Assembly: GCA_018818205.1 (NCBI GenBank)
Contig: JAHISJ010000007.1
Location: 1-51,197 of the forward strand
Reading direction: 5' to 3'
DNA: 51,197 bases
Origin: Patescibacteria group bacterium
GTDB lineage: Bacteria > Patescibacteriota > JABMPQ01 > JAHIRA01
Position numbers and translations under genes: made by a program. The notes beneath the pieces are model-generated. The model worked only from the letters and a program-made list of their open reading frames with translations. It was not told the DNA's origin and did no database searches. Below, piece by piece: positions 33,415 to 41,602 of the stretch (the stretch's first letter is position 1; the number at the start of each line of letters is the position of its first letter).

Positions 33415-34113
33415 ATGAAATACGAATTAGTTTACATTTTAACTCCTAAACTGTCAGAAGAAGATGCAAAAGCAGAAGCGGACGCACTTCTAAAGAAAAT
33501 GGAAGAAAAGGGCGTAAATAGTGAGCGTCAAGATTTTTGGGGTAGGAGAAAACTTGCATATGAGATAAATCATCTTGATCATGGCTATTATGTGTTATCT
33601 GTATTTGAGTCTGCTCCAAGCGTGCCCGGCGAGATTGAGCATATGCTTCAAATTGAAAAAAATGTGCTGAGAAGTCTCATTGTTCAGTATGAAAAAGAAG
33701 CACAAGGAACACCAACTGATGAAGTAAAAGAAGAGCAAAAAGAGGGTGAAGAGAAAGAGGAGTCTAAGGAAGAAAAGACTGATAAAGAGAAAAAGGAAAC
33801 TGCAAAAGAACCTCAAAAGAAAGAAGAGCCAAAGCAAGAGGAACTAGAGAAAGAAGAAGAAACTACTGAAGAAAAAGGTGAATCATCGGAAGAGGAACCA
33901 AAAGAAGAGAAGGAAGAGAAAGAAAAATCAGTTGTGAAGCCAGTAAAAGAAGAGGAAGTAGAGGAAAAAAGCGAAGAAAAGAAAGAGTCGGAAGAGAAGA
34001 CAGAAAAAACTGAAGAACCGGAAAAGAAGAAGAAAAATGAGGAAAAGAAGTCAAAAGACGAATTAGAAATAGATATTGATAAGCGTCTTGATGACATTTT
34101 GGATAAGATTTAG
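33415..34113 (+). CDS. rpsF: Ribosomal protein S6 with a long Lys/Glu-rich C-terminal extension
   Basis: 232 residues against the usual 95-135. Residues 1-95 are a normal S6 domain (MKYELVYILTPKLSEEDAKAE, RRKLAYEINHLDHGYYVLSVFE, LQIEKNVLRSLIVQYE). Residues ~97-232 are nearly all Glu, Lys, Ser, Thr and Pro, ending in the ordered-looking DELEIDIDKRLDDILDKI. S6 binds 16S rRNA with S18, encoded two genes downstream. Glu-rich tails occur on some S6 proteins, but this one is longer than the core domain. The tail makes a purine-only-like DNA tract on the plus strand. Confidence 0.95.
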   Translation: MKYELVYILTPKLSEEDAKAEADALLKKMEEKGVNSERQDFWGRRKLAYEINHLDHGYYVLSVFESAPSVPGEIEHMLQIEKNVLRSLIVQYEKEAQGTPTDEVKEEQKEGEEKEESKEEKTDKEKKETAKEPQKKEEPKQEELEKEEETTEEKGESSEEEPKEEKEEKEKSVVKPVKEEEVEEKSEEKKESEEKTEKTEEPEKKKKNEEKKSKDELEIDIDKRLDDILDKI

Positions 34114-34174
34114 GGAAGAGCGGGGAATAGTAATTTAATGTTCCTGCAGGGAAACGCAGGATAATCAGAAAACT

Positions 34175-34648
34175 ATGGATCTAAATAAAGCGATGGTTAT
34201 AGGGAGACTCACCAGAGATCCCGAATCACGCACAACCCCGTCCGGTCAAACAGTGACCAACTTTTCAGTCGCAACGAACTTCAAATGGACTGATCAAAGT
34301 GGGCAAAAGCAAGAGCGAGTTGAGTATCATGACGTAGTAGCCTGGCGAAAGCTTGCTGAGATCTGCGCTCAGTATCTTGAAAAGGGACGACGCGTGTATG
34401 TTGAGGGAAGACTCCAGACACGTGATTGGGAAGGACAAGATGGCGTAAAACGATACAGAACAGAGATCGTTACTGATAATATGATTATGCTTGATGGCGG
34501 AGGCGGTCAAGGGTCAGGTCAAAGTAAAGGTGAGCCTGCTCCTGCAATAGAAAACAAGCCGCAAGAGACACCAAAGAAAGATGATGCGCCAAAACCTGCA
34601 TCAAATACCTCTGAAGAAGAGGTAAGTATTGAAGATATACCTTTTTAA
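34175..34648 (+). CDS. ssb: Single-stranded DNA-binding protein
   Basis: 157 residues. An OB-fold occupies residues 1-108 ([73 protein letters not shown]). A Gly/Pro-rich linker follows, then the acidic interaction tip [11 protein letters not shown], which recruits repair and replication partners. Standard position between rpsF and rpsR. Confidence 0.97.
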   Translation: MDLNKAMVIGRLTRDPESRTTPSGQTVTNFSVATNFKWTDQSGQKQERVEYHDVVAWRKLAEICAQYLEKGRRVYVEGRLQTRDWEGQDGVKRYRTEIVTDNMIMLDGGGGQGSGQSKGEPAPAIENKPQETPKKDDAPKPASNTSEEEVSIEDIPF

Positions 34649-34661
34649 CCTAAAGATACGT

Positions 34662-34880
34662 ATGGCAAACGGATTTAAAAAAAGACAATGCTATTTCTGT
34701 GCCGAGAATATTAAGTGTATTGACTACAAAGATGTTAATTTACTTGAGCGATATCTCTCACAGTACGGTAAGATTGTCTGCAAAAGAAGAACAGGTACGT
34801 GTGCACGGCATCAACGAATGCTTGCCAAAGCAATGAAACGAGCGCGGCACATTGCACTTTTGCCTTTTGTGGTAAGATAG
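34662..34880 (+). CDS. rpsR: Ribosomal protein S18
   Basis: 72 residues from ATG 34662; the track's start at 34629 overlaps ssb without support. [38 protein letters not shown] and [30 protein letters not shown] are diagnostic. Cysteines in CYFC, KC and TC are of the metal-binding (C+) type. A strong terminator follows 21 nt downstream. Confidence 0.97.
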   Translation: MANGFKKRQCYFCAENIKCIDYKDVNLLERYLSQYGKIVCKRRTGTCARHQRMLAKAMKRARHIALLPFVVR

Positions 34881-34901
34881 TATCGTTTAAAGCACTATTA
34901 A

Positions 34902-34932
34902 AAACGCCCATGCAAGTTGCATGGGCGTTTGT
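34902..34932 (+). terminator. rpsF-ssb-rpsR operon terminator
   Basis: AAACGCCCATGCA (34902-34914), loop AGT and TGCATGGGCGTTT (34918-34930) form an exact 13-bp stem ending in TTT. Confidence 0.85.
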
Positions 34933-34954
34933 TGTGCGTAAGGGTGGATTGAAC

Positions 34955-35011
34955 ATGAAAGCTATAAATGGTACAGTAGTAACGATCAAAGAATCAAAAT
35001 TAACAGTATAA
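34955..35011 (+). CDS. Possible 18-residue leader peptide before the phosphohexomutase gene
   Basis: ATG 34955 encodes MKAINGTVVTIKESKLTV and stops 2 nt before the next ATG. A GGGTGG lies 7 nt upstream. It may couple translation into the next gene, or be a chance ORF or a relic of a longer gene. Low certainty. Confidence 0.3.
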   Translation: MKAINGTVVTIKESKLTV

Positions 35012-35013
35012 CA

Positions 35014-36402
35014 ATGACCGATATAAACAAATCGATTTTTAGAGAGTATGATATTAGAGGTATCGTAGGAAGTGATCTTACTGAGGAAAATGTTGAGGTA
35101 CTCGGGAAAGCGCTTGGTACGTACTTTAAGGGAAAAGAGGAAGGTACGGTTGTAGTTGGTAGAGATAATAGACTCTCATCAGAAAGCTACGCAACGGCGT
35201 TAAATAAAGGCCTTAAAAGCACCGGAATGACGGTGATTGATATCGGGCTTGTTGTGACACCCATGTGCTACTATGCAGCAAAGATGAAGGAAGCTGCTGG
35301 CGTTATGATCACTGCGTCACATAATCCAAAAGAGTACAACGGGTTTAAAATTCAAACGAGCACTGATTCAGTATGTGGTGATGAACTGCAAAAAGTGTAT
35401 GAGATTATGGTATCTGGCGAATATGCTGAAGGTGAGGGTATGATTGAACTGTGGGACGTGGTGCCAGAATATTATGCCATGCTCAAAGACAAGATTACGC
35501 TTGAAAGGCCGCTAAAAGTGGTCATTGATTGTGGCAATGGAACGGCATCTCTCTTTGCCCAAGATATTTTAGAAGCATGGGGGTGCGAGGTTGTCTCGCA
35601 GTACTGTGAATCGGATGGTAATTTCCCACACCACACTCCAGACCCCGTAAAAGTAGAGAATGCAAAGATCTTAGCTGAGAAGGTGCGTGAAGAAAATGCA
35701 GACCTTGGGATTGGGTTTGATGGGGACGGAGACCGGCTTGGCGTTGTTGATGAAAAAGGAACTATGATTTATGGTGATGTGTTAATGGTCCTGTTTTATG
35801 ATGAAATCCTTAAAGATAATGAAGGCATGACGTGTTTAATTGAGGTAAAATGTTCTGAAGCGCTCTACAAGGAGTGTGAAAAAAGAGGCGGTGTGCCAGA
35901 ATTTTCACGCACGGGGCACTCACTTATTAAGGCGCGCATGAAGGAAACGGGGTCTCGCTTTGCTGGTGAGATGTCGGGCCATATGTTTTTTGCTGATGAA
36001 TACTATGGATTTGACGATGCATTCTATGCAGCGGGAAGACTCCTGAGGATTCTTGCCGGGAGTGGCGGGACATTTTCTGAGTTACTCTCGGACGTCCCTG
36101 CATATGTATCTACTCCTGAAGTACGGGTGAAAACAACGGATGATGACAAGTTTACTATAGTGTCTGACGTGCAGGACTATTTTAAGAATGACTACGATGT
36201 GGTTGATGTTGATGGTGCACGTATTAATTTCCCCTTTGGTGGATGGGGTCTGGTGCGGGCTTCAAATACCCAGCCGGTACTTGTGGTAAGGGCGGAAGCC
36301 AAAAATGAGGAAGACCTTGAGAAAATAAAATCGATACTTGAAGAAAAGTTAACTACCTATGAATCTATAGACCATATTGATTGGACGGGTAGCGAGGAGT
36401 AA
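35014..36402 (+). CDS. Phosphomannomutase/phosphoglucomutase (alpha-D-phosphohexomutase)
   Basis: 462 residues. The catalytic phosphoserine loop is TASHNP (Ser near residue 102), the metal loop is FDGDGDRLGVVDEKG (near 235-248), the sugar-specificity loop is AGEMSGHMFF, and the phosphate-binding loop is VRASNTQPVLVVRAEA. It interconverts hexose-1- and hexose-6-phosphates, feeding sugar-nucleotide and cell-surface glycan synthesis. The GEMSGH signature with a bacterial PMM/PGM-like layout suggests dual glucose/mannose specificity. It leads a five-gene sugar-phosphate operon. Confidence 0.95.
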   Translation: MTDINKSIFREYDIRGIVGSDLTEENVEVLGKALGTYFKGKEEGTVVVGRDNRLSSESYATALNKGLKSTGMTVIDIGLVVTPMCYYAAKMKEAAGVMITASHNPKEYNGFKIQTSTDSVCGDELQKVYEIMVSGEYAEGEGMIELWDVVPEYYAMLKDKITLERPLKVVIDCGNGTASLFAQDILEAWGCEVVSQYCESDGNFPHHTPDPVKVENAKILAEKVREENADLGIGFDGDGDRLGVVDEKGTMIYGDVLMVLFYDEILKDNEGMTCLIEVKCSEALYKECEKRGGVPEFSRTGHSLIKARMKETGSRFAGEMSGHMFFADEYYGFDDAFYAAGRLLRILAGSGGTFSELLSDVPAYVSTPEVRVKTTDDDKFTIVSDVQDYFKNDYDVVDVDGARINFPFGGWGLVRASNTQPVLVVRAEAKNEEDLEKIKSILEEKLTTYESIDHIDWTGSEE

Positions 36403-36406
36403 CTAT

Positions 36407-37198
36407 ATGAACCTTCATGAACAACTTGTTGTTGCAAAGGATGCAGCAACAAAAGCAGGAGATATTCAGATTCAGCATTTTGGAAAGAAGCATGATATAA
36501 CGTACAAAGGGAGCAATGACTTTGTTACCAATGTAGATTTATTGTGCGAAGAGGCTATTATTGATCGAATTCATGAGACAAATCCTGACCATGTAGTACT
36601 TTCAGAAGAAAAGGGGAAAGGGAATGGATCGTCACGGTATTTGTGGGTCGTGGATCCACTGGATGGAACAGTGAATTATGAACACGGGTTCCCCTATTTT
36701 TGTACAATAGTATCTCTTTTTGACAAAGAAACAGAAGATATTTTGGTTGGGGTAGTGTATAATCCTCTCGAAGATGTTATGTATTGGGCGATAAAAGGAG
36801 AAGGCGCATATAAAGGGGATAAAAAGGTTCGAGTAAGCACTAGAAAGGATCTTGCGCAGAGCTTCTTAACGTTTGGATCCTTTTACGTAACGAGAGGGCC
36901 TATAGAGAGTCCGTATAAGAGTCAAAACGAGTCAGCCGATTTTAGAGATGCTTTTTTACGCACGCGTGTTATTGGTTCTGCGGGGCTTGATTTAGCGCAT
37001 ATTGCAGAAGGTGTTGCGGATGTACATATTAGTTTTGGAGCAAAGCCATGGGATATATTTGGTTCGTCTCTTCTTGTAACTGAAGCGGGAGGAAGTGTAG
37101 TGGATGAGCAAGGGGGAAAGATAACCCTTGCTAGTAAAGGAATCATTGCAACGGGAGAAGACTTGATTGACGATGTGTTATCGCTTCTAAAAAAGTAA
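36407..37198 (+). CDS. Inositol monophosphatase family phosphatase
   Basis: 263 residues from ATG 36407; the track's start at 36377 overlaps the previous gene without need. Metal sites are intact: a KGSNDFVTNVDLLCEEAI first motif, LSEEKGKG (Glu), WVVDPLDGTVNYEHG (Asp-Asp) near residue 80, and the C-terminal KPWDIFGSSLLVTEAGG (Asp). Such enzymes dephosphorylate inositol phosphates, sugar phosphates or PAP. It begins 4 nt after the mutase gene and is followed by gpmI after 4 nt. Confidence 0.93.
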   Translation: MNLHEQLVVAKDAATKAGDIQIQHFGKKHDITYKGSNDFVTNVDLLCEEAIIDRIHETNPDHVVLSEEKGKGNGSSRYLWVVDPLDGTVNYEHGFPYFCTIVSLFDKETEDILVGVVYNPLEDVMYWAIKGEGAYKGDKKVRVSTRKDLAQSFLTFGSFYVTRGPIESPYKSQNESADFRDAFLRTRVIGSAGLDLAHIAEGVADVHISFGAKPWDIFGSSLLVTEAGGSVVDEQGGKITLASKGIIATGEDLIDDVLSLLKK

Positions 37199-37202
37199 GC
37201 AT

Positions 37203-38771
37203 ATGAAAAAACCGGTAGTACTTGCCATTCTTGATGGATGGGGTATTGGTGATGACTGGGAACACAATCCCATTTTTTTAGCTAAAACGCCTGTTATTGA
37301 CGATTTGTTTTCACATTTCAAAAGCACTCAAATTGGTGCGTCGGGAACAAAGGTAGGACTGACCATAGGACACCAGGGTTCTTCTGAAATTGGTCATTTA
37401 ATTATGGGAGCGGGAAGAAACGTATTACTTCCTCAGACTATGGTTAAGACGGCGGTTGAGTCAGGCAATTTATTCAAAAATCCCGCGTATAAAAAGGCAT
37501 TTGAGAATGCAAAGATGAACAAATCTAGTGTTCATATGATTGGACTTCTTTCTGACAAGGGCGTGCATGCGTACGACACCTTTTGCCACGCGCTTCTAAA
37601 AATGGCAGTAAAGGAAGGTCTTGCAGATTCGGTATATGTACACGTGTTTGCCGATGGTCGTGACGTTGCACCAAAATCAGTTGAAGAATTTTTGAGAAGA
37701 CTTGATCAAAAGAAAGAAGAGTTGGGAATAAAAAGACCAATCGTTGCATCAGTGATGGGGCGGTACTTTGCGATGGATAGAGATCATAGATGGGAGCGGA
37801 CAGAAAAAGCGTTTAAGACGCTCGTGCATGGCAGAGCCGATTTTGAAGCACATGACGCGTTTGATGCAGTAAAAAAAGCATACAAACGAGGTGAAACCGA
37901 TGAATTTATTAGGCCGACGATTGTTCTAAATGAAAAACAAAAACCTCTCGCAGAAATAAAAAAGCACGATTCGGTAATTCATTTTAACTACCGTGTTGAT
38001 AGAGCGATTCAATTGAGCCAGGCATTTGTTGAAAAGAACTTTGAAGGGTTCCCAAGGGAAGAAGGGATCTCGGAAGTAACATTTGTTGCAACGACAAAAT
38101 ACTATGAAGGAATGGACGCTCCTGTGGCGTTTAATCGGCCAGTAGTCAAAAATACACTTGGTGAGGTGTTAAGTAATCACCAAAAAACACAACTCAGAAT
38201 TTCTGAGACGGAAAAGTGGGTGTACTTAACGACAATCTTTAATGGCATACACGAGGTAACATTTGAAGGAGAAGAGCGGGTATTGATTCCCTCTGATAAA
38301 GTTGCAACGTATGATCTGGCACCTCAGATGCAAGCACAAAAAATTGCTAATACGGTAATAAAAAAACTTGATGAGGATCGTTTTGATGCAGTGTTTATGA
38401 ACCTTGCAAATCCAGACATGCTTGGCCATACGGGTAAAAAAGAAGCGATTATTAAAGGTATTGAAGCGGTAGATGAAGCATTGGGCAGGGTAGTGCATGA
38501 GACTTTGCAAAGAGAAGGAACCGTATTTATTACTGCTGACCATGGTGATGCAGAGCTTTGCTTTGATGAAGAGTCGGGTCAGCCCCATACGTCACACACC
38601 ACTGCTGATGTCCCCTTTATTTTTGCAACAAAGGACGTACGGTTTAGCAATGCGTCACTCAGACCAAATGGCATTTTGGCGGACATTGCACCGACGTTTT
38701 TGGATGTAATGGATCTTCCTGTTCCAAAAGAGATGACGGGAAAGACACTGATAACACGGAAAAATGAATGA
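37203..38771 (+). CDS. gpmI: 2,3-bisphosphoglycerate-independent phosphoglycerate mutase
   Basis: 522 residues, the normal size. Metal and catalytic motifs: LDGWGIGDDWEHN near the start, GHQGSSEIGHLIMGAGR with the phosphoserine nucleophile (usual form GNSEVGH, here GSSEIGH), FADGRDVAPKS, SVMGRYFAMDRDHRWER, FNYRVDRAIQL, MNLANPDMLGHTG and VFITADHGDAELCFD. It interconverts 3- and 2-phosphoglycerate in glycolysis. It overlaps the next gene by 8 bp. Confidence 0.96.
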   Translation: MKKPVVLAILDGWGIGDDWEHNPIFLAKTPVIDDLFSHFKSTQIGASGTKVGLTIGHQGSSEIGHLIMGAGRNVLLPQTMVKTAVESGNLFKNPAYKKAFENAKMNKSSVHMIGLLSDKGVHAYDTFCHALLKMAVKEGLADSVYVHVFADGRDVAPKSVEEFLRRLDQKKEELGIKRPIVASVMGRYFAMDRDHRWERTEKAFKTLVHGRADFEAHDAFDAVKKAYKRGETDEFIRPTIVLNEKQKPLAEIKKHDSVIHFNYRVDRAIQLSQAFVEKNFEGFPREEGISEVTFVATTKYYEGMDAPVAFNRPVVKNTLGEVLSNHQKTQLRISETEKWVYLTTIFNGIHEVTFEGEERVLIPSDKVATYDLAPQMQAQKIANTVIKKLDEDRFDAVFMNLANPDMLGHTGKKEAIIKGIEAVDEALGRVVHETLQREGTVFITADHGDAELCFDEESGQPHTSHTTADVPFIFATKDVRFSNASLRPNGILADIAPTFLDVMDLPVPKEMTGKTLITRKNE

Positions 38772-39537
38772 GCTTTTTCTAGAGATAGGGGAAAGAGCGG
38801 TACGAGAGGCGGGGAGTATTCTTATTAAGCGCTATGGAAAGGAAGTTTCAGTCAAAACAAAAAAAGATGGTACACAAGTATCCAAACTAGATATTCTTTC
38901 TGAGCAGAGTATTATTCGGACACTTACAGAAAGCGATATGGGTTTTTCTATTAGAGGAGAGGAGACTAATGCAATCCATAGCGGCAGTGATTATACCTGG
39001 ATTATTGATCCACTTTCAAACACCAAAGGATATTTACAAAAAAATGGTGACTTTGCAATTAGCCTAGCACTTCTTGATAAAACAGGAGTGTTTTTAGGGT
39101 TTGTGTTTGATCCGATGCATGATGATTTGTATATCGCTCAACGAAATTCCGGATCATTTTTAAATAAGGAGAAAATTCAGACAGTAAAAAAACGGCAAAA
39201 AAATCCATCAGTTTTCATTAACCGTTGGTGTAAAGAGTCATTTCCTGATATGATGAAATTAACAAGCGACGTGACTGTTTTAAGCGATTCGATAGCACTT
39301 GCAATGTGTAGAAATAGTACTTCCAATAAGCCGCACACTCTTGTGCTTTATAGCGATGTATTTAGTACAGCAGCAGCTTCACTTTTCTTAAAAGAGACAG
39401 GGTGCGTTTGCACTGATATGCAGGGCAACGAACTCGATTTTAATGGTATGTCTTCAAAAAAGGAGTATGGCATTATCTGTTCTGCTGACAAAATGTTTCA
39501 TGCGCATATTATGAAAACAATAACCAACTTTTTATGA
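38764..39537 (+). CDS. IMPase-like protein with an altered catalytic site
   Basis: 257 residues. It has the overall order of the IMPase family: an N-terminal helix pair, then RGEET (the usual metal Glu), WIIDPLSNTKGYLQ, GFVFDPMHDDLYIAQ, and a C-terminal YSDVFSTAAASLFLKETGCV. The core metal motif, normally DPLDGT, is DPLSNT, which loses the second Asp and the Gly. The usual C-terminal W-D is S-D. It may be a catalytically weak paralogue of the IMPase two genes upstream, or a regulatory subunit. It overlaps gpmI by 8 bp and the HAD gene by an ATGA, so it is translationally coupled on both sides. Confidence 0.8.
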   Translation: MNELFLEIGERAVREAGSILIKRYGKEVSVKTKKDGTQVSKLDILSEQSIIRTLTESDMGFSIRGEETNAIHSGSDYTWIIDPLSNTKGYLQKNGDFAISLALLDKTGVFLGFVFDPMHDDLYIAQRNSGSFLNKEKIQTVKKRQKNPSVFINRWCKESFPDMMKLTSDVTVLSDSIALAMCRNSTSNKPHTLVLYSDVFSTAAASLFLKETGCVCTDMQGNELDFNGMSSKKEYGIICSADKMFHAHIMKTITNFL

Positions 39538-40199
39538 TCACAAATCAAAAGAACATTATATTTGATCTCGATGGCGTGGTTATTGATAGCAATCCGTCGT
39601 GGACAAGAGGGGTTGAGCAATTTACTCAGGAGCTTGGCGTACCAAAGGGGATACCTTTTGAACTCAGAAAAAAAATGCATGGTATGCGCGTGTTTGAGGC
39701 AGTAACATTGTTAAAAGCGAAATTTGGTTTTAAGCCTAAAGTTGATGATCTTATGGATAGAATAGATGCGATTATGCGAAACCTGCACGCAGAAAAGACT
39801 ACACTGTTTCCCGGTACCAGAGATCTTCTCTCTGAACTTGAAGCAAACCATTTTACCACGGCTCTAGCAACAAGTTCGACTCGGTCACTTACAGAATACG
39901 TACTTTCAAGGTTCAATCTAAAGCCGTATTTTGATTATGTAACAACGGGAGAAGATGTACTCAAAAGCAAACCAGACCCAGAAATCTTTTTGCTAACTGC
40001 TGCGCATATGCAAAAAGACCCAAAAGACTGTATTGTTGTTGAAGATTCGCTTTTAGGCTTGCAGGCCGCAAAAGATGCTGGTATGGACGTTATTGCGGTT
40101 TCGAATAATGGAGATTTTGATCCTGAGGAAATTACACAGATTAAGCCGACTCATGTGGTTAAGGATCTTAGTGATATTGATTTGGGGATGCTTGGGTAG
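39534..40199 (+). CDS. HAD-superfamily phosphatase (beta-phosphoglucomutase-like)
   Basis: 221 residues. Motif I DLDGVVIDS (residues ~11-19), a helical cap inserted after it, motif II ALATSSTRSLTEYVL, motif III KSKPDPEIFLL, and motif IV VVEDSLLGLQAAKDAGMDVIAV. The motifs fit a sugar-phosphate phosphatase or phosphoglucomutase of this subgroup. It is last in the mutase-IMPase-gpmI-IMPase-like operon and is followed by a terminator. Confidence 0.93.
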   Translation: MITNQKNIIFDLDGVVIDSNPSWTRGVEQFTQELGVPKGIPFELRKKMHGMRVFEAVTLLKAKFGFKPKVDDLMDRIDAIMRNLHAEKTTLFPGTRDLLSELEANHFTTALATSSTRSLTEYVLSRFNLKPYFDYVTTGEDVLKSKPDPEIFLLTAAHMQKDPKDCIVVEDSLLGLQAAKDAGMDVIAVSNNGDFDPEEITQIKPTHVVKDLSDIDLGMLG

Positions 40200-40222
40200 G
40201 ACGGTAAAAAACATTTTATTCA

Positions 40223-40250
40223 AAAAAACTGCTGAGATGAGCAGTTTTTT
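40223..40250 (+). terminator. Terminator of the sugar-phosphate operon
   Basis: AAAAAACTGCT, loop GAGATG, AGCAGTTTTTT, directly after the HAD gene. The A/T arms allow function in both directions. Confidence 0.85.
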
Positions 40251-40271
40251 GATTTGTGACTTGTTTGGTCA

Positions 40272-40370
40272 AAATGAATACTCGAGCAACTTCTTTTCAA
40301 ACAGTACACTTCGTTCTGATTTTTAAGAAAAAATAGCCTGTTTGAAAAGAAGTTGCTCGAGTATTCATTT
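40272..40370. repeat. Exact 33-bp inverted repeat around a 33-nt spacer
   Basis: Left arm 40272-40304 (AAATGAATACTCGAGCAACT...) and right arm 40338-40370 are perfect reverse complements over all 33 positions. The spacer 40305-40337 is also 33 nt and contains TTTTTAAGAAAAA. No coding frame is present. It is not a terminator, because no T-tract follows either arm. Candidates are a small mobile element end pair, a recombination site, or a long structured RNA between two convergent genes. Confidence 0.9.
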
Positions 40371-40379
40371 CTAGGTTTG

Positions 40380-40407
40380 AAAGTGATGCTGCTATTTCTA
40401 TCACTTT
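40380..40407 (-). other. 8-bp hairpin just downstream of trpS
   Basis: AAAGTGAT (40380-40387) and ATCACTTT (40400-40407) lie 12-40 nt beyond the trpS stop. There is no T-run, so terminator function is uncertain. Confidence 0.4.
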
Positions 40408-40418
40408 GTGGGAAATGG

Positions 40419-41393
40419 CTACCGCAGTCCGCACGCTTTTCTTATCTCTCGCATATTCTTTTCGGCAATACGTCTAGCTTCTGTTGTACCCTTTTCTAAA
40501 ATGTCATCAACCTTTTTTGGGTTTTCTAGAAGTTCCGCGCGTTTTTCTCTAAATGGCGCAAAGTAGTCTGCGATGTCTTTTGCGAGCGTTTCTTTCAGAT
40601 CGGAGTATTTGAGATCACCTTTATTATGTGCATCTTGGAACTCAGCAAACGTAGATGGTTTTGAAAATTCGGCAAGAAGGGTAAAAAGGTTTGCGACGCC
40701 GGGACTTTTTGTCTGAGTATTATCTCCAGTGTCAGTCACTGCCCGTTTAATTTTATGTTTAATTTCTTCTGGTGTATCTGAGAGTGCAATGCCATCATCG
40801 CCTGTTTTGCTCATTTTTTGGTCAGGATGTTTAAGTGACATAATACGTTTACCTTGTGAGAGAATCGGTTTTGGGTAGGGGAATAAATCGGCAAACGTTG
40901 TATTAAACTTTTTTGCAATCTGACGGGTGAGCTCAATATGAGGAACCTGGTCTTCACCAACCGGGACTTCTTCAGCTTTGTAAAGAAGGATGTCTGCAGC
41001 CATGAGGACGGGGTAAGAAAAGAGACCAAGATTTACAAAGTCCGGGTGCTTTTCCACTTTTTCTTTGAACGTGGGGACCCGCTCGAGCCATGAAACCGGC
41101 GTTATGGAGCCCAAAATCCATGCAAGCTCAACGTGCTCTGGAACATGTGATTGTACAAAAATAATACACTTGTCTGGGTCGAGTCCTGCGGCAAGGTAGT
41201 CTATAACGACTTCTCTAATTTCTTCTTGGCGTTTGGATGGGTCGTAAGGAGTGGTCATGCCATGAAGATCCACAACGGAGTAAATGGCATGATGCGTCTC
41301 TTGCATCAAAACCCAGTTTTTAATGGCACCAAGGTAGTTGCCAAGATGAATTCTTCCTGAAGGTCTGAGGCCTGAAAAGAGTGTTTTTTCCAT
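40419..41393 (-). CDS. trpS: Tryptophanyl-tRNA synthetase
   Basis: 324 residues, a class I synthetase. The HIGH-type motif is SGRIHLGNYLGAI (residues ~12-24), with YSVVDLHGMTTPYD, MAADILLYKAEEVPVGEDQVPHIELTRQIA, and the KMSKT loop near residue 195. It charges tRNA-Trp. A TTGTCG-N18-TACAAT promoter lies upstream (41421-41450, minus strand). Confidence 0.97.
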   Translation of the reverse strand: MEKTLFSGLRPSGRIHLGNYLGAIKNWVLMQETHHAIYSVVDLHGMTTPYDPSKRQEEIREVVIDYLAAGLDPDKCIIFVQSHVPEHVELAWILGSITPVSWLERVPTFKEKVEKHPDFVNLGLFSYPVLMAADILLYKAEEVPVGEDQVPHIELTRQIAKKFNTTFADLFPYPKPILSQGKRIMSLKHPDQKMSKTGDDGIALSDTPEEIKHKIKRAVTDTGDNTQTKSPGVANLFTLLAEFSKPSTFAEFQDAHNKGDLKYSDLKETLAKDIADYFAPFREKRAELLENPKKVDDILEKGTTEARRIAEKNMREIRKACGLR

Positions 41394-41420
41394 GATATGT
41401 GTGATTATTATTGTGCATGT

Positions 41421-41450
41421 ATTGTAACATTTTGTGTTGATTTACGACAA
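41421..41450 (-). promoter_or_regulatory. trpS promoter
   Basis: On the minus strand TTGTCG (41445-41450), an 18-bp spacer and TACAAT (41421-41426). Confidence 0.5.
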
Positions 41451-41461
41451 TAAAACGTTCC

Positions 41462-41487
41462 CGTAGGGGTGGCCTTTATGGCCACCC
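41462..41487. repeat. Dispersed palindrome, family A (copy 2)
   Basis: CGTAGGGGTGGCC, spacer TTTAT, GGCCACCC. It shares the 12-mer CGTAGGGGTGGC with the rpoBC terminator region (14183-14194). There is no T-tract here, so this copy is not acting as a terminator. Confidence 0.6.
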
Positions 41488-41519
41488 TGAAATTGCATTT
41501 CCATATCAACCCGTTTTTT

Positions 41520-41579
41520 ATAATAAAAAAAATCCTCCAACACGTGCAAGAGACAGTCGTGATCTCTCGTGTGGGAGGA
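41520..41579 (-). terminator. Terminator of the cysteine-repeat lipoprotein gene
   Basis: On the minus strand TCCTCCCACACG...CGTGTTGGAGGA with an inner AGAGA/TCTCT stem is followed by eight T residues. Confidence 0.85.
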
Positions 41580-41602
41580 ATATAATATAGTTTTTCGAAT
41601 AA

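Noticed and set aside
33595-34097. Minus-strand Phe/Ser-rich ORFs opposite the S6 tail
   Set aside because: They are the antisense of GAA/AAG repeats and have no start signals of their own.
1623-39537. Possible recoding of TGA (genetic code 25)
   Set aside because: TGA ends several well-bounded genes in ATGA overlaps, and conserved proteins have normal lengths under code 11.
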